Program-made: the position numbers and the translations under genes
DNA from: Planococcus citri
Lineage: Eukaryota; Arthropoda; Insecta; Hemiptera; Pseudococcidae
Length of the DNA stretch: 64,000 nt
Assembly (NCBI RefSeq): GCF_950023065.1
Contig: NC_088678.1
Coordinates: 26,526,580 to 26,590,579, forward strand
Reading direction: 5' to 3'
Notes under the pieces: model-generated
What the model was told of the DNA's origin: nothing
What the model saw: the letters and a program-made list of their open reading frames with translations, nothing else
The model's database searches: none
Shown: piece by piece, positions 1 to 11,400 of the stretch
How positions within the stretch are numbered: the first letter of the stretch is position 1
How the letters are laid out: each line of letters begins with the position of its first letter

Positions 1-1089
1 GTAAATTTTCCAAGACTTGTATGCAATTTTATTAAGTTTCGTATGTATGTAATATGTATATTGTGTGTATGCGTGGTGCGGTGTGTTTTAGGGTTTGTTT
101 GTTTGTTTTGTTGCCCGTGTAAAATAGTGACAATATACCAAGTAAGTTTACTACCTGTACACAAACGATATTTTGAAATGCTACTACATTTTATATTTGG
201 GGGTTTTTCTCTTTGATACTTATTCATTTTCATTTATTATAGAAATTCGTGTAACCGTGTACTGAGCTACTGTTTTCTAAGATTACCATTTATCGGACTA
301 TGATCTCTATTTTTATATTGTAAATACCTAGATTTATATACTTATTCATTTTCAAAGGTGTTCATTGAGAAAATAATTGTCGTCAAAGTGGGAAATACTG
401 TGCAAAGTTTGCTCATTTTGTTTTTTTATACATATTGTGTACATTTTCACGTGTAAACTATTGTGGGGGGGGGGATTTTCTTTTTTTATCTGTATGAGAT
501 GGCTGAAAAATTCTAACGCCGGCCTCTCGACTTCTTTCGTCGTTTATTTCGATTAAAGTACGATTTTCTGTAACGTAACTCGTTCGTCTTTCCGCGAAAG
601 CGTTTTCTCACAAAATCTGATTGTGAACTCTGTGCAGGTTGCTCCCTTTTGTGCCCTCTCCGCGTCATTATGTTACATTTAAATCAAAATAAACAAATTA
701 ATTGTTCGAGTGGCTCGGTACATTTTTAAAAAATTCTAAAAGGTGTTCCTGTACGATAAGTGTATGTATTCTAATGCTAAACGTTGAAATATTGTACGTA
801 TTAATAGTTAACTTCAATGTTTGTTGAAAATTCGTCTGTCGTTATAAAATTAACGAAATGACTGTATTAAAATCAAGGTTAATCTTTAGCATAAATTCAA
901 ACTGGTTGATTTTTTTCTTCTATTTTTTAAATAGACTATGAAGTTTATTATTGCAAACGTTTTTGTTAATTTTTTTTTAAAGGATCGTGTGATGTGTGAT
1001 AATATTTTGAAAGAAATTTAGTGCATCACCTATATTCATTGAATATATTGATTTCGAAATTTTGAAACTGACAAATTTGAAATTCATAT
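1..1089. other. AT-rich sequence upstream of the visible Atrophin exons
   Basis: I see no long open frame and no convincing splice-bounded exon here. The stretch is AT-rich with GT-rich runs near 55-125 and a run of G at about 465-474. Because Atrophin/RERE proteins have further N-terminal sequence (a BAH domain in vertebrate RERE), this may be part of a long Atrophin intron. It could equally be the 3' untranslated region of a preceding gene. Neither is shown by the sequence. Confidence 0.4.
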
Positions 1090-1094
1090 CCTAT

Positions 1095-1370
1095 TTTTCT
1101 TGGTAGGATCATCTCTCGATGATGCTAGAATAATCTCCAGATGATGCCAAGCTCATATCTAGATTTTGCTACGATCATCATTAGATGATGTCGGGCTTAT
1201 CTCCACTCCAGATTTTGATAGGATCATCTCTTGATGATGCTATGATCATCATAATAATCTCCATATGATTCTGGGCTATAACCAATGATTTTAGGATCAT
1301 CTCCTCAATGATGCAATGATGCTAGAATCATTTCCAGATAGTGCTATGCTAGGCTCACCTGCGAATGATT
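1095..1370. repeat. Degenerate minisatellite of GATGATGCT/ATCATCTCC words
   Basis: Imperfect units built from 'ggatcatctc', 'gatgatgcta' and 'gataatctcc'-like words recur about ten times in under 300 bases. ATCATC and GATGAT alternate, so the array can also pair with itself. No reading frame runs through it. It looks like a decayed minisatellite. Unit boundaries are fuzzy and the copy number was estimated by eye. Confidence 0.6.
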
Positions 1371-1503
1371 CATACGAGATTAAGTAAGCCATGAAACAAA
1401 TTTGGTAATAGTCGTTATGAAGCCTATGTATTTTGAAACTTTCTCTTAGCGATCGCCATTTCTTCAAAGTACATGAAAATCAGTTTTTGAAAATTAACAT
1501 CAA

Positions 1504-2970
1504 TAGTCGGGGAGCCCACTTGTGGATAAATTGCACCCCCCCCCCCCCCCGTCGATCCTACTTTGATTGATAGGTCAGCCAAAATCGCAGATTTTGCGTT
1601 CCAACATAGGACTTGCGCAAAATTTTTCAAACTGTTCAAAGATAGATCGAAAGATCAAGCAAAAATTTATCACCTGTCAAAATTTCAAGTGCTGAAGTGC
1701 GTTTTTCGATTTTTGAAAATCAAATTTAGGCCAAAAATGAGGGAAAAAATCAAAATATTACCAAATTGAGCAAGCAAGCTGAAATTTGGGATACACCCTA
1801 TTTTCGACATGCCAAATCGATTGGAAAATGTTTCAAACCGTTTTGGGCAGTTCTGGAGCCTCCAGCAGATTTTTGAAACTCGAAATTTCCACAAAATTTC
1901 ACCAAAATGGAGTTGGAAAGCTGAAATGTATTCTGCAAACTAGTTTCAATACGCTACGAAGTCAACTGCAAGGGGATTTCAAGTCGTTTTGGAGCCTCCG
2001 GCGACTTTTTGAAAATTCCTGGAACCTCCATAAAATTTTTGAAACTTCAAATTTTCACAAAATTTCATCAAATGGAGATGGAAAGCGAAAATTTACTCTA
2101 CACTCCAATTTTAACACCCTCTGAAGACGACTTCAGGTGGGTTCTAATCATTTTGGAGCCTCCAGCGACTTTTTGAAAATTGCTGAAGCCTACAGTAGAT
2201 TTTTGAAACTTGAAATTCCCGCAACATTTTACCAAATGGAGTTGGCAAAGCTGGAATTTATCAATACGATATAAAGTCGACTACATGGTTTCAAATGGTT
2301 TTGAAGCTTTTAGCTACTTCTTGGAAATCTCAATTTTCCAAAAAACACCATACGACCTCTCAATAAGTGGCTGGAGGCTCCAAAACGACTTGAAATCCCC
2401 TTGCAGTTGACTTCGTAGCGTATTGAAACTAGTTTGCAGAATACATTTCAGCTTTCCAACTCCATTTTGGTGAAATTTTGTGGAAATTTCGAGTTTCAAA
2501 ACTCTGCTGGAGGCTCCAGAACTGCTCAAAACGGTTTGAAACAGTTTCCAATCGATTTGGCATGTCGAAAATAGGGTATATCCCGAATTTCAGCTTTCTT
2601 GCTCCATTTGGTAAAGTTTTAATTTTTTCCCTCATTTTTGCCCTAAATTTGATTTTCAAAAATTCATCAAAAATCGAAAAACCTACTTTAGCACTTGAAA
2701 TTTTGACAGGTGATAAATGTTTGCTTGATCTTTCGATCTAGGTATCTTTATACAGTTTGAAAAATTTTGTGCAAATCCTATTTTGGAACGCAAAATCTGC
2801 GATTTCGGCTGACCTATCAATCAAAACGGCCGCCATTTTGAAAGTAGGGCCACTTTTTTTTTAGTACCAGGGCTAGAAATGTTCCTTAGGACTTCCCCTT
2901 TAAGAAAAAAGTTAACCCGGAGGATCGATGGGGAGGGGGTGCAATTTATCCTTAAATGGGTCCCCGACTA
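1504..2970. mobile_element. Foldback MITE, family F1 copy 1
   Basis: The two ends are inverted copies: TAGTCGGGGA at the left and TCCCCGACTA at the right. Beyond the tips come a C-run/G-run pair and then long inverted arms. For example, the 'gacaggtcagcc'-type block near 1572 returns inverted near 2810, and the block near 1950 returns inverted near 2400. The 'ggagcctccagc' word occurs in both orientations. There is no transposase frame, so this is a non-autonomous foldback element. A related copy at 49513-51334 has TTA target duplications. Here the flanks are CAA and TTA, so the duplication is eroded or only TA. Short ORFs inside are arm artefacts. Confidence 0.72.
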
Positions 2971-4457
2971 TTAAAAAATCTGATTTTAAAATATGTTCCT
3001 ATTGAAAAATGGGATGGAATTTGAAAACTGAAAATAAAAATAGGTGATTGAATATGAATAACAAAATGAAGGGATGAAAGTAATTTTTCCCATCTGCTGC
3101 TTAGTACCTAGCTTTGTTTTTTCTGATTATTTTGAAAAATCTGAATAAAATTCATATGGATTAAATGATTACCTATTTGAAGAAATCATGTCGAGAAATA
3201 AAATCTGCTGAGGAAACTGATTAGGTACATGGCAATTTTAATTTTTCGAGTTTTCAGGTAAATTTTTACTTTCCTGGGATGTGAATTTTATTCTTGCTGA
3301 AATGGTAACCCTCAACACTTATCTAAATAATTTGAGTTCAGTTTTTGAGCTTAAAATTTTATAAGAGCAACATAAATACATTTTCAAAATTTTATTTCAA
3401 AGCTAGAAAATTGAACAAAATTTCAAATGAGCGTACGAGTGTTTGAAGCATGAAGAACTAAGGATTTTACTTTCAATTTCATCCTCCTCTGCACCTCGTT
3501 CTGTCATCTGTGAAAGCTCTTCAAAGTTCCACTAACTAGTTCCACTTTCCACTTCCAAGTCTAAACCCGCAGAGTTTTTGTGCTTTGTCAACTTTTGATT
3601 GAGTAACGCTAGGCTAGAGCTTTGGTTTAAAAAATGAGGTTGTGAAGGCTCCCTCAAGTTTTTGAATAAACGAAGTTCGAAGCTCAAACTCAAAGGTTTG
3701 GAAAAAATATTCAATCAAAATTTTCATTTCGAATCCTCGAAACTTTGAAAGTCGAAGGAGGTTTGGGTATGCAACCAGGAATTCTCCTAATCCCAATGTC
3801 CAAATTCGTGATTGGAAGATTTTTATATGACGTCATATTTACTCCAAATTCGAAATGTGTTCGTTTTTTCTCCAGGTCGGCATGGTCATTTTAGAACTTT
3901 GGAAAAAGAAAAACACCAAGATGGACGATCAAGTTTTTGTTATTGTTGTTTACGAATAATGAAAAGTTTGTAAAGTTGAAAGTTTTATCAATTTTATCGA
4001 TGAAAATAATAATTCTATATTGTACTTTGATGTGAATTATTGAAAAATTTTGGCGTTCGACAAATGTGCGGATCATTCCCCGATCAAGTAAGGACCGAAG
4101 TCATTTATTACTGCTTATTTAATTAGAGAAGAGCAGAAAAAATGTTCGAAATGTACAGATTATTCTTACATTTTAATCATTAAATCAATTTTTATTGTCT
4201 TTGGTAAACGCTATTACCTATTTATAGAAGATATGTGTCATGAATATCGTACTGTTCAATGTATTTGAGCTAGGTGAACTTGGATTTATATCTTGAAAGC
4301 TCACACAGATCAAGTCATTCAAGTGTTATGATTTTGCATCTAGTGATAATTATCAAATTTTATTTAGTATATTCAAATTCTCAAGTTCTACTTTCTAATT
4401 TGACTCGAAGTTTAATTAGTATTTGTATGTTTCTAGTGTGATGCATCACCCGAGCAG
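2971..4457. other. Non-coding stretch before the first visible Atrophin exon
   Basis: AT-rich sequence with only short, low-quality frames. I found no exon with acceptor, donor and family similarity. It is probably intron of the Atrophin gene, since the exon starting near 4458 corresponds to an internal part of RERE-type proteins. Confidence 0.45.
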
Positions 4458-5452
4458 ATAGGATGGGTTCTACTCAAGGAGAAATACGTATTGGACCATC
4501 TCATCAGGTACATAATTGTTAGCCTAAAAATTTCAATTCACTATATCAGTAAAATTTGAGTATTATATATCTCTTTACTGAGTTGGTTCGTATTATGTTG
4601 CATATTCAATGCGTTTCATTCTGATTTCAGGCTAAATTACCGATTAATCGTTTGAACGGAGCAGATTCGAATCCTGATCCCGAATTTAGTAAAGAAAGAG
4701 AGGATATAAGATGGATCCCCTGCATGGCCTTAGACGGCGATCTCGTCATGTATTTGAGAGCTGCAAGATCAATGGCTGCATTTGCCGGTATGTGTGATGG
4801 TGGCTCTGCCGAAGACAGTTGTATTGCGGCTTCGCGAGATGGTACTACAATCAATGCCATGGATGTGGTAAGAGTCAAATTTACCTCGTAATTCTTCACT
4901 GTAATTAATTATGGTACGTTTCGAGGTTCAGATTTACAACGAGTGATTATTTTTTTCCAGCTACATGATTCAGGTTACGAGCCTGGTAAAGCCCTACAAA
5001 CATTGGTGAAATGCCCTGTTCCTAAAAGTATTGAGAAAAAATGGACTGAAGAAGAAACTGTAAGTTTGAATGGTTCAAGATAACTCACAATGTCAACATT
5101 TGTAATACGCATTGAATTGATATAATATTAAAATTAATTTTACAGAAACGTTTTGTCAAAGGATTACGACAATTTGGAAAAAATTTCTTCCGAATTAAAA
5201 AAGATTTACTCCCTCATAAAGATACGGTAGGGTTATCTTACTTGTATTATATCACAAAAAAATGACATGAATTTATTTATGATTTCATTCGTTTTTTTCT
5301 GTAGCCCGAATTGGTAGAATTTTATTATTTATGGAAAAAGACACCTGGTGCCAATAATAATCGACCACACAGACGTCGACGACAAGGATCAGTACGACGG
5401 AATCGAAATACTCGTAATACCAGAGCAGGCACTCCGAAGGAAGAAGTTTCGA
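4458..5452 (+). CDS. Atro: Atrophin exons: ELM2 and SANT domains
   Basis: Five exons. The first two read 'GEIRIGPSHQ' then 'AKLP', and continue through 'DLVMYLRAARSMAAFAGMCD', the ELM2 core of the RERE family. Exons 3-5 give 'KKWTEEETKRFVKGLRQFGK' and 'NFFRIKKDLLPHKDTPELVE' followed by 'FYYLWKKTPG', a SANT domain. In RERE/Atrophin, ELM2 recruits histone deacetylases and the SANT region is linked to the methyltransferase G9a. After SANT comes an Arg-rich stretch (about residues 175-195) that could act as a nuclear localisation signal. All donors are GT and all acceptors AG; introns are 78-123 bases. Confidence 0.95.
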
Positions 5453-8400
5453 GTAATTCTTTTTTTCTTTTTCTCAATGAAAATTTCTTACGTTTCGTTT
5501 AATTGACTTTTATTATATTAGGTAATAGCTCGAGGCCATCTCCAAGTTCCAAAGATCAAGGTAATCTATCTCGATGACTAAAAAATGTCTCTTTTATTGC
5601 GTGCAAATTTTATAATCGTGTTTTACTTGTATCTGTCGAAGGTGAGGCCAGTTCGGGAAGTGAGGACGACAATGATAATTCCTACGATGATTCGGATTCC
5701 CGAGAAAACGGTGGTTACCGTTGTCAACATTGCTTTACAACAAGTAAAAAAAATAATCACCTTATTTTTAACTAGCATCAGAACCGCAAATTCATTACTA
5801 ACAATTTTATTGCGCTGCCTTAGGTTCTCGAGATTGGCTACATGCTCCTAGTGGTCCAAAACAAGGCGCATTGCTGTGCTACAACTGCCGTACTTATTAT
5901 AAACAATATGGCGAATTACCAGTGACCAATCGAAGTGAGACGTATTTATTCCAACCTGTGCAAAATGAATCCCCCGAAGGTTCACCTGGCCGAATGAGGA
6001 CGAGGAATAAGACCAAAGAAACGGTAAATTGAACGGTTCAAAACTCTCAATGTTTCAAATCACATGATTTTTTCATAAATTATGTATTTTTTTCCCCCGC
6101 AGCCTACCAAAGAGAAATCCACCAAAGCCAAACGAAGTGAAACCACTACGCCAGAGCCTGAAAGTGATAAGAAATTCACTAATTCGACCGCTGATTGTAA
6201 ATCACCCAGCAATGTCAATTCGCCTAGCGATAAATCAAAGAAAAAGGTGAAATATATTCTCATTAAAATTCAAGAAAAAAACTCTTCCACAAAAATTACA
6301 AAAAAGTATAATTTTTTAGTCGACTGACAAAAATTACAAAGAAGTGTCGTTCTTTTCACCAATAATATTTCGAAAAAGTCTCACTTTTCGAAAAATGATT
6401 ACAAAAAATGTAATTTCATTGACAATAATTTTCAAATATTGCTAATTTCTGCAAAAATTACCAAATTTTTGTTTTTTGAAAATTTTTTGCAATTGCTGTA
6501 GATCTTTGGTTTTTTAAAAATAAGTATCAAAAAGCCTCGTTTTTTTGCTGTGAATTGACTAAAAGTATCATTTTTTGAAAATAATTACTGAAAAGTTCTG
6601 TTTTTTTTCTGAAATTGTAAAATCTTTTTTTTTTCAAAAATTCTCGATTTTTTGCTAAAAATGGCAAGGTCTTACTTTTTTCTAAAAAAATGTACGAAAA
6701 TCTTGCTTTTGTGTAATTTTTTTTATCAATAATCTCCAAAAATTGCTGATTTTCTGCTAAAATGATTGAAATTTTGCTTTTGAAAAAATTCTCGCAACTG
6801 ATGAAAATTTTCATTTTTCGCCCAATAATTATCAAAAAACGTTACTTTTTTGACAGAAATTGCCTAAAAGTCCTGCTTTTTGCTGAAACTGTCAGTCTTG
6901 CATTTTGTCAAAAATTATTAAAAATTTTCGGTTCCTTGCAAAAAATTTCAGGAGATCTCGTTTTTTTTGTTTTTTTTTTAAATGTCCTAAAGTCTGATTT
7001 TTTGTCCGAAATCGCCAAAATTGGTAAGCTTTTTAAAATTAAACTGCAAGACTTTTCAATTTTCTTTATTAAAATGTTTTGCTTTAATTTTGTCACTTTT
7101 TTGGTCAATTTTTAGTTATGTACTTTTTCAAGCTTACTTGGTTACTAAAAAATAAGGAATTTCGTAACAGATTATTCATCGTTTCTCAATTATTCATTTC
7201 AGAGCAAACCCGAACAAAGTTCTAGCCGTAAACGAACCAACATCATGCAATCAGACAGTGCTCCGAAACGTAAACGCAGTGCCGAAAGCGGTTCCGGCGG
7301 CGAATCAGATAACGAGTCTTTGCCCGACGAAGCTGACTCAAACAGCCCCGCTCAAAATGCCGAAGAAAAACCAAAGTCCGAAACTCCAATTGCGCCTCCA
7401 TTGTTACCAATTGCCGAATTATCCAGGCAAGACGAAACCGATACCAAAATCAATATCCCCCCTCCAGCTGCTGTCTGTCCTGCTGTATCGTCACCCGACG
7501 CTAAAGATACCACTCTTTCTGATAAATCTGGTATCGGCGAGGACAGCTCCGATGCGAAGAATTCGACTACTGCAGAATCCAAAGACAAAGAATATTCTGC
7601 CAGAGTGGAAAACGTACCAACAACGTCGAGCAAACCGTTCACCGAATACGACAGTTCGTCTAATTCGGCGATTAAAAACGAAGAAGGTGTTTTTAATTCT
7701 CCTTCGCCTGACAAAGATGAAATCTTACCCCCTGTACTAACTCCCGAAGAAAGCTACGTACCCAAAGATGAAATGCCTACTTTACACGCCAGCACAAATC
7801 TGCCCGATTCGATGACCACGACTTCGTCGTATTCGAACGAAATGAATATCAAGTATCCGGGTGGTTACCTTTCTCAAATGGAAGTAGCCGTAGATGCGAT
7901 TAAAATGGAACCGGGACTGCAGTCCGGTGATGAAAACAGTACCTTGGAACCTGCGAATAAACCAAATATAACCGAATCGTCGGCACTTTGTCTCGAATCG
8001 CCGACGTCGTTCAGCCGGCACCCTGCCGCCTCGTCTGCGTCTCCAGTACCGTATTCTCACATTCCTCCCGAGTCGCCGAGACAATCAATGGATCAAAATC
8101 TAGATAAATCTTCTTCGCAATCAGTGCTGTTACCAACATATATTTATAATGAAAACGAAAGAGGCGACAAAACGTTGAATCCTGCAGCTGTATCGGTCGG
8201 ATCTTTGAATTTGTCTCAACATCATTCCGCCTATAATCCGTACTATCATTTTCCACCGCATCCCCATGCTGATAAAATGGAGCCGTCTCCTTATCTAGGC
8301 AAGGAAATGATCTCACTTTTGATAATGTTGTTAAGTACACCTTATCTAATGGTTATTTTTATTCTCATCACAGGTCCTAGTGCTTTGCAAATGGAACCTC

Positions 8401-11400
8401 AAGATTTGAAGATAAAACAAGAGATCATACCACCCGATCAACAACCTCCATCCGTTGATCCTCTGCAGTCATTGAAAGAAGTCAAAGTACCTGGTTACTC
8501 GAATACATCCATCTCCCAACCGCTTCTACCGACCACTACGAGCTCCGCTATTTCGTTGAACGCGGTGGAATCATCGCAGCATCCAGTGAGCACCAGATCG
8601 GATTCAAATTCGCCGTACATGTCCAACGTACCCAGCGAAGATATCAAAAAGGAATCCGAATCATTCAACTCGGCCAGAGTATCGACGCCTTTGAAATCTC
8701 CGAGTTTGAATTTATCGAAATTATCCAACGATATTCCTCGTAACCTGTCTCCAAAATTATCGCATACGCCGCCCTATCAATCGGCTCCGTTAACTACGCA
8801 GACATCGACTCGTACACCTTCGTCGTCTCCAATCAGTACTTCAACGGCTGGTCCTCTGGTGGCTCACGCATCTCAACAATCCTCTCCGTTGAATCGTTCC
8901 TCGCCTGCTCATCTGGCTCATCCACATGCCTATATGCCGCCCATGCATCCGCATCAACATTATCTTCTGGCTGCGGCTGCGGCTCATGCCGCATCTGTAC
9001 ATCCTTCTTATTCGCATCATCCGTATCCTTATCCATATCCTTTTGCCTACAGTCCGTACCCAATACCTCAGCCTATTCCTCCTCCTAGACAGCTCGAGAA
9101 CCAGAAACGCGAGATCGAAGGACCTACTACAATGATGACCGCGCATCATTCGTCATCTTCATCTTCGTCCGTTACTACACGATCGTTACGAGACGAAGAA
9201 TCGAATGTGCATTCGCAAGAGGTAACCCAAACTCATCATCATTCTTCGTCGCATCACGCTTCCATTCATCATCATAACGAAAAACAAACTATCTCGCATT
9301 CGACTAGTTCGAGTAGCTCGGCATCGGTGCAGCATAAAGTGAAAAGAAGTTCTAGTCCTCAGGTTAATAATTGTTACGTTTTGAAAAAATTCGGTAGCGA
9401 AGTCGCCCATTTAACTGATCGATGATTTTGTTTTTTTCGATTGCAGCATTCATCTTCTAGCTGTCACGTTTCGGCAACTTTATCGCAGTCTACTTCATCC
9501 TCAGTGTCTACTAATCATGGTCCAAATACCCACCATAGTCATCACCACCAGCATACTCATCATCATCAATCGTCATCTGGTGAACGTTTATCGCCTCTGA
9601 TGAATATGCCGATGCAATTAGGTACGTATTTATGACGCGCGTGCTTTTTTCCCTACAATTTTAAACTATACGGTGTAATATTTACTCTCTCTACGTTTAA
9701 AATGTTGCATTTTATAAACCTCTACCTACGTAAAAATAATAATTTAATGGTTTCGGGTCTAAAGATAGTGCGTACGTAATGAAAAACGAACCAAAAAAAT
9801 ATAGGTGAAAAGAATTATTATCACGCTGTGAATGTGTCAAAACTCTCTATAAGCGATAAACAACGAAAATTTTAATGAAATATGTTGCGATGCGCATTGT
9901 CTGGTGCGCAACCTGGTGTCCCTATCAGTAGCTTTCTGAATGGTTATGTCCTTACGATTACGATACGTAAACTTGTACAATACACGTAGGTGTCTAATGT
10001 GTTTGTAGATTTGAAATTCGAACATCGAGTCGTAGGGTATGAGTAATGTACATATAAACTTCGATTAATATACCTCTGAATAAATATACCAAAATTCGTA
10101 GGTGAAATTATTATTATCGCTTTGCGAACAAAAGAGCACACGAGTCGTGCTATTTTTTCAACTTGGTTCCGTTCACATGGTATTATGATTTCCTTCAGGT
10201 TTTATGGTAAAGTATCCGGAAAAATTTTCGATCTCAATTTCCAACTCGTAAATTGGTTTATTAGACAAGCATTTTTTACAATCGCAATGATATTTCTTTG
10301 TAATTTTGTGTGTTGATATGAAACTCTAATAAATAATAATAGTGTTGACATTTGTGTAAGAAATGTGCTATGGTATTCGTGTTACACTTGAATGTTTCGT
10401 TTCGTTGCAGGACCAGGGGCTGTTATGCCACCGACTCATCATTCAGCCCTTTCATTGTCTGGATTACCGCCACCGCCAACTGGTTCCCTAGAAGCTCTGA
10501 GAGCTCATGCTCATACAGCTGCCAATATGCATTCACCGTTGCAGTTACAACCTTCGCCTCACAGTAAGCACGGTTTCAAAATGATTCTAATTGAATACTC
10601 CAAGGCTCGTACTCGTTCTAATTGGTTGCTGAAGTTACTTTTTTTTGAATAAACTTTTTGAAGTCAATTTCTTCAAACTTCGGTTCTACTTTGTGAAGAA
10701 AAACAAGAAAAAATGTCTCGCTTTTTGCCAAAAATACTAAAATAATAACAAATTTCGCCTTTTTCAAAATTTATTGTCTAAAAGTCTCGTTTGAAGCTAA
10801 ACATTTCTAAAAATTGTGGTTTCTCGCAAAATATTCCTAAAAGTCTCATTTCTTCCCTTGAAAAATCCCAAAAGTCTCGTTTTTTGACAGGAATTGTCAA
10901 AAGTAGAAAAAGTATCGCTCTTTTAACAAAAATTGCGGAAAGGTTCACTTTTTTTGCCAATAATTGTCGAAAAGTCGTGCAAAAAATTGAGCAATTTAGA
11001 TGGAAAAAAATGTTGACGGAGAAGTGTGTCCTGTTTAGAGTATTTTCAAAAATAAAGGATTTGTCACAATTTTGGTGAAAAAAGATGGATTTTTTTGGTA
11101 ATTATTTTTATGTAAAATGAAGTTTTGTGTCCTCTTGCCAAAAAATATTTCTTTCTGGTAATTTTCATGAAAAAACACGTGTTTTTGGCAACTCTGACAA
11201 AAAATGGGTCCTTTTTACAGAATTTACAAAAAAGTTGGACTTTTTGCTATTTTTGCCAACAAAGTAAGATGTTTTTCTTTTTGCAATTTTGATAATACAA
11301 GAAACTGATTTTTGAGACAAAAAAGCAAAGTTCCTTGAAATTTTTGACCAAAAAAAGTTTTTCAGCAATTTTGTAAAAAGGCAATACTTGCTAAAAATTT

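Noticed and set aside
4463..4507. ATG at 4463 as the true Atrophin start codon
   Set aside because: The corresponding RERE sequence is internal, and R-x-(G/N)-S-T-Q-G homology appears to begin before the ATG. The gene is more likely 5'-partial in this window.
6762..7115. 117-codon frame in the Atrophin intron
   Set aside because: Built entirely from the T/A low-complexity repeat; residues are almost all Phe, Leu, Lys, Ile and Ser.
7258..9410. Overlapping open frames on both strands across the large Atrophin exon
   Set aside because: Shadow frames of a GC-richer coding exon; no similarity or splice logic of their own.
9363..9425. Read-through end of the large Atrophin frame ('VNNCYVLKKFGSEVAHLTDR')
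   Set aside because: CAG|GTTAAT is a good donor and the exon at 9447 joins in phase with family-like sequence, so this tail is intronic.
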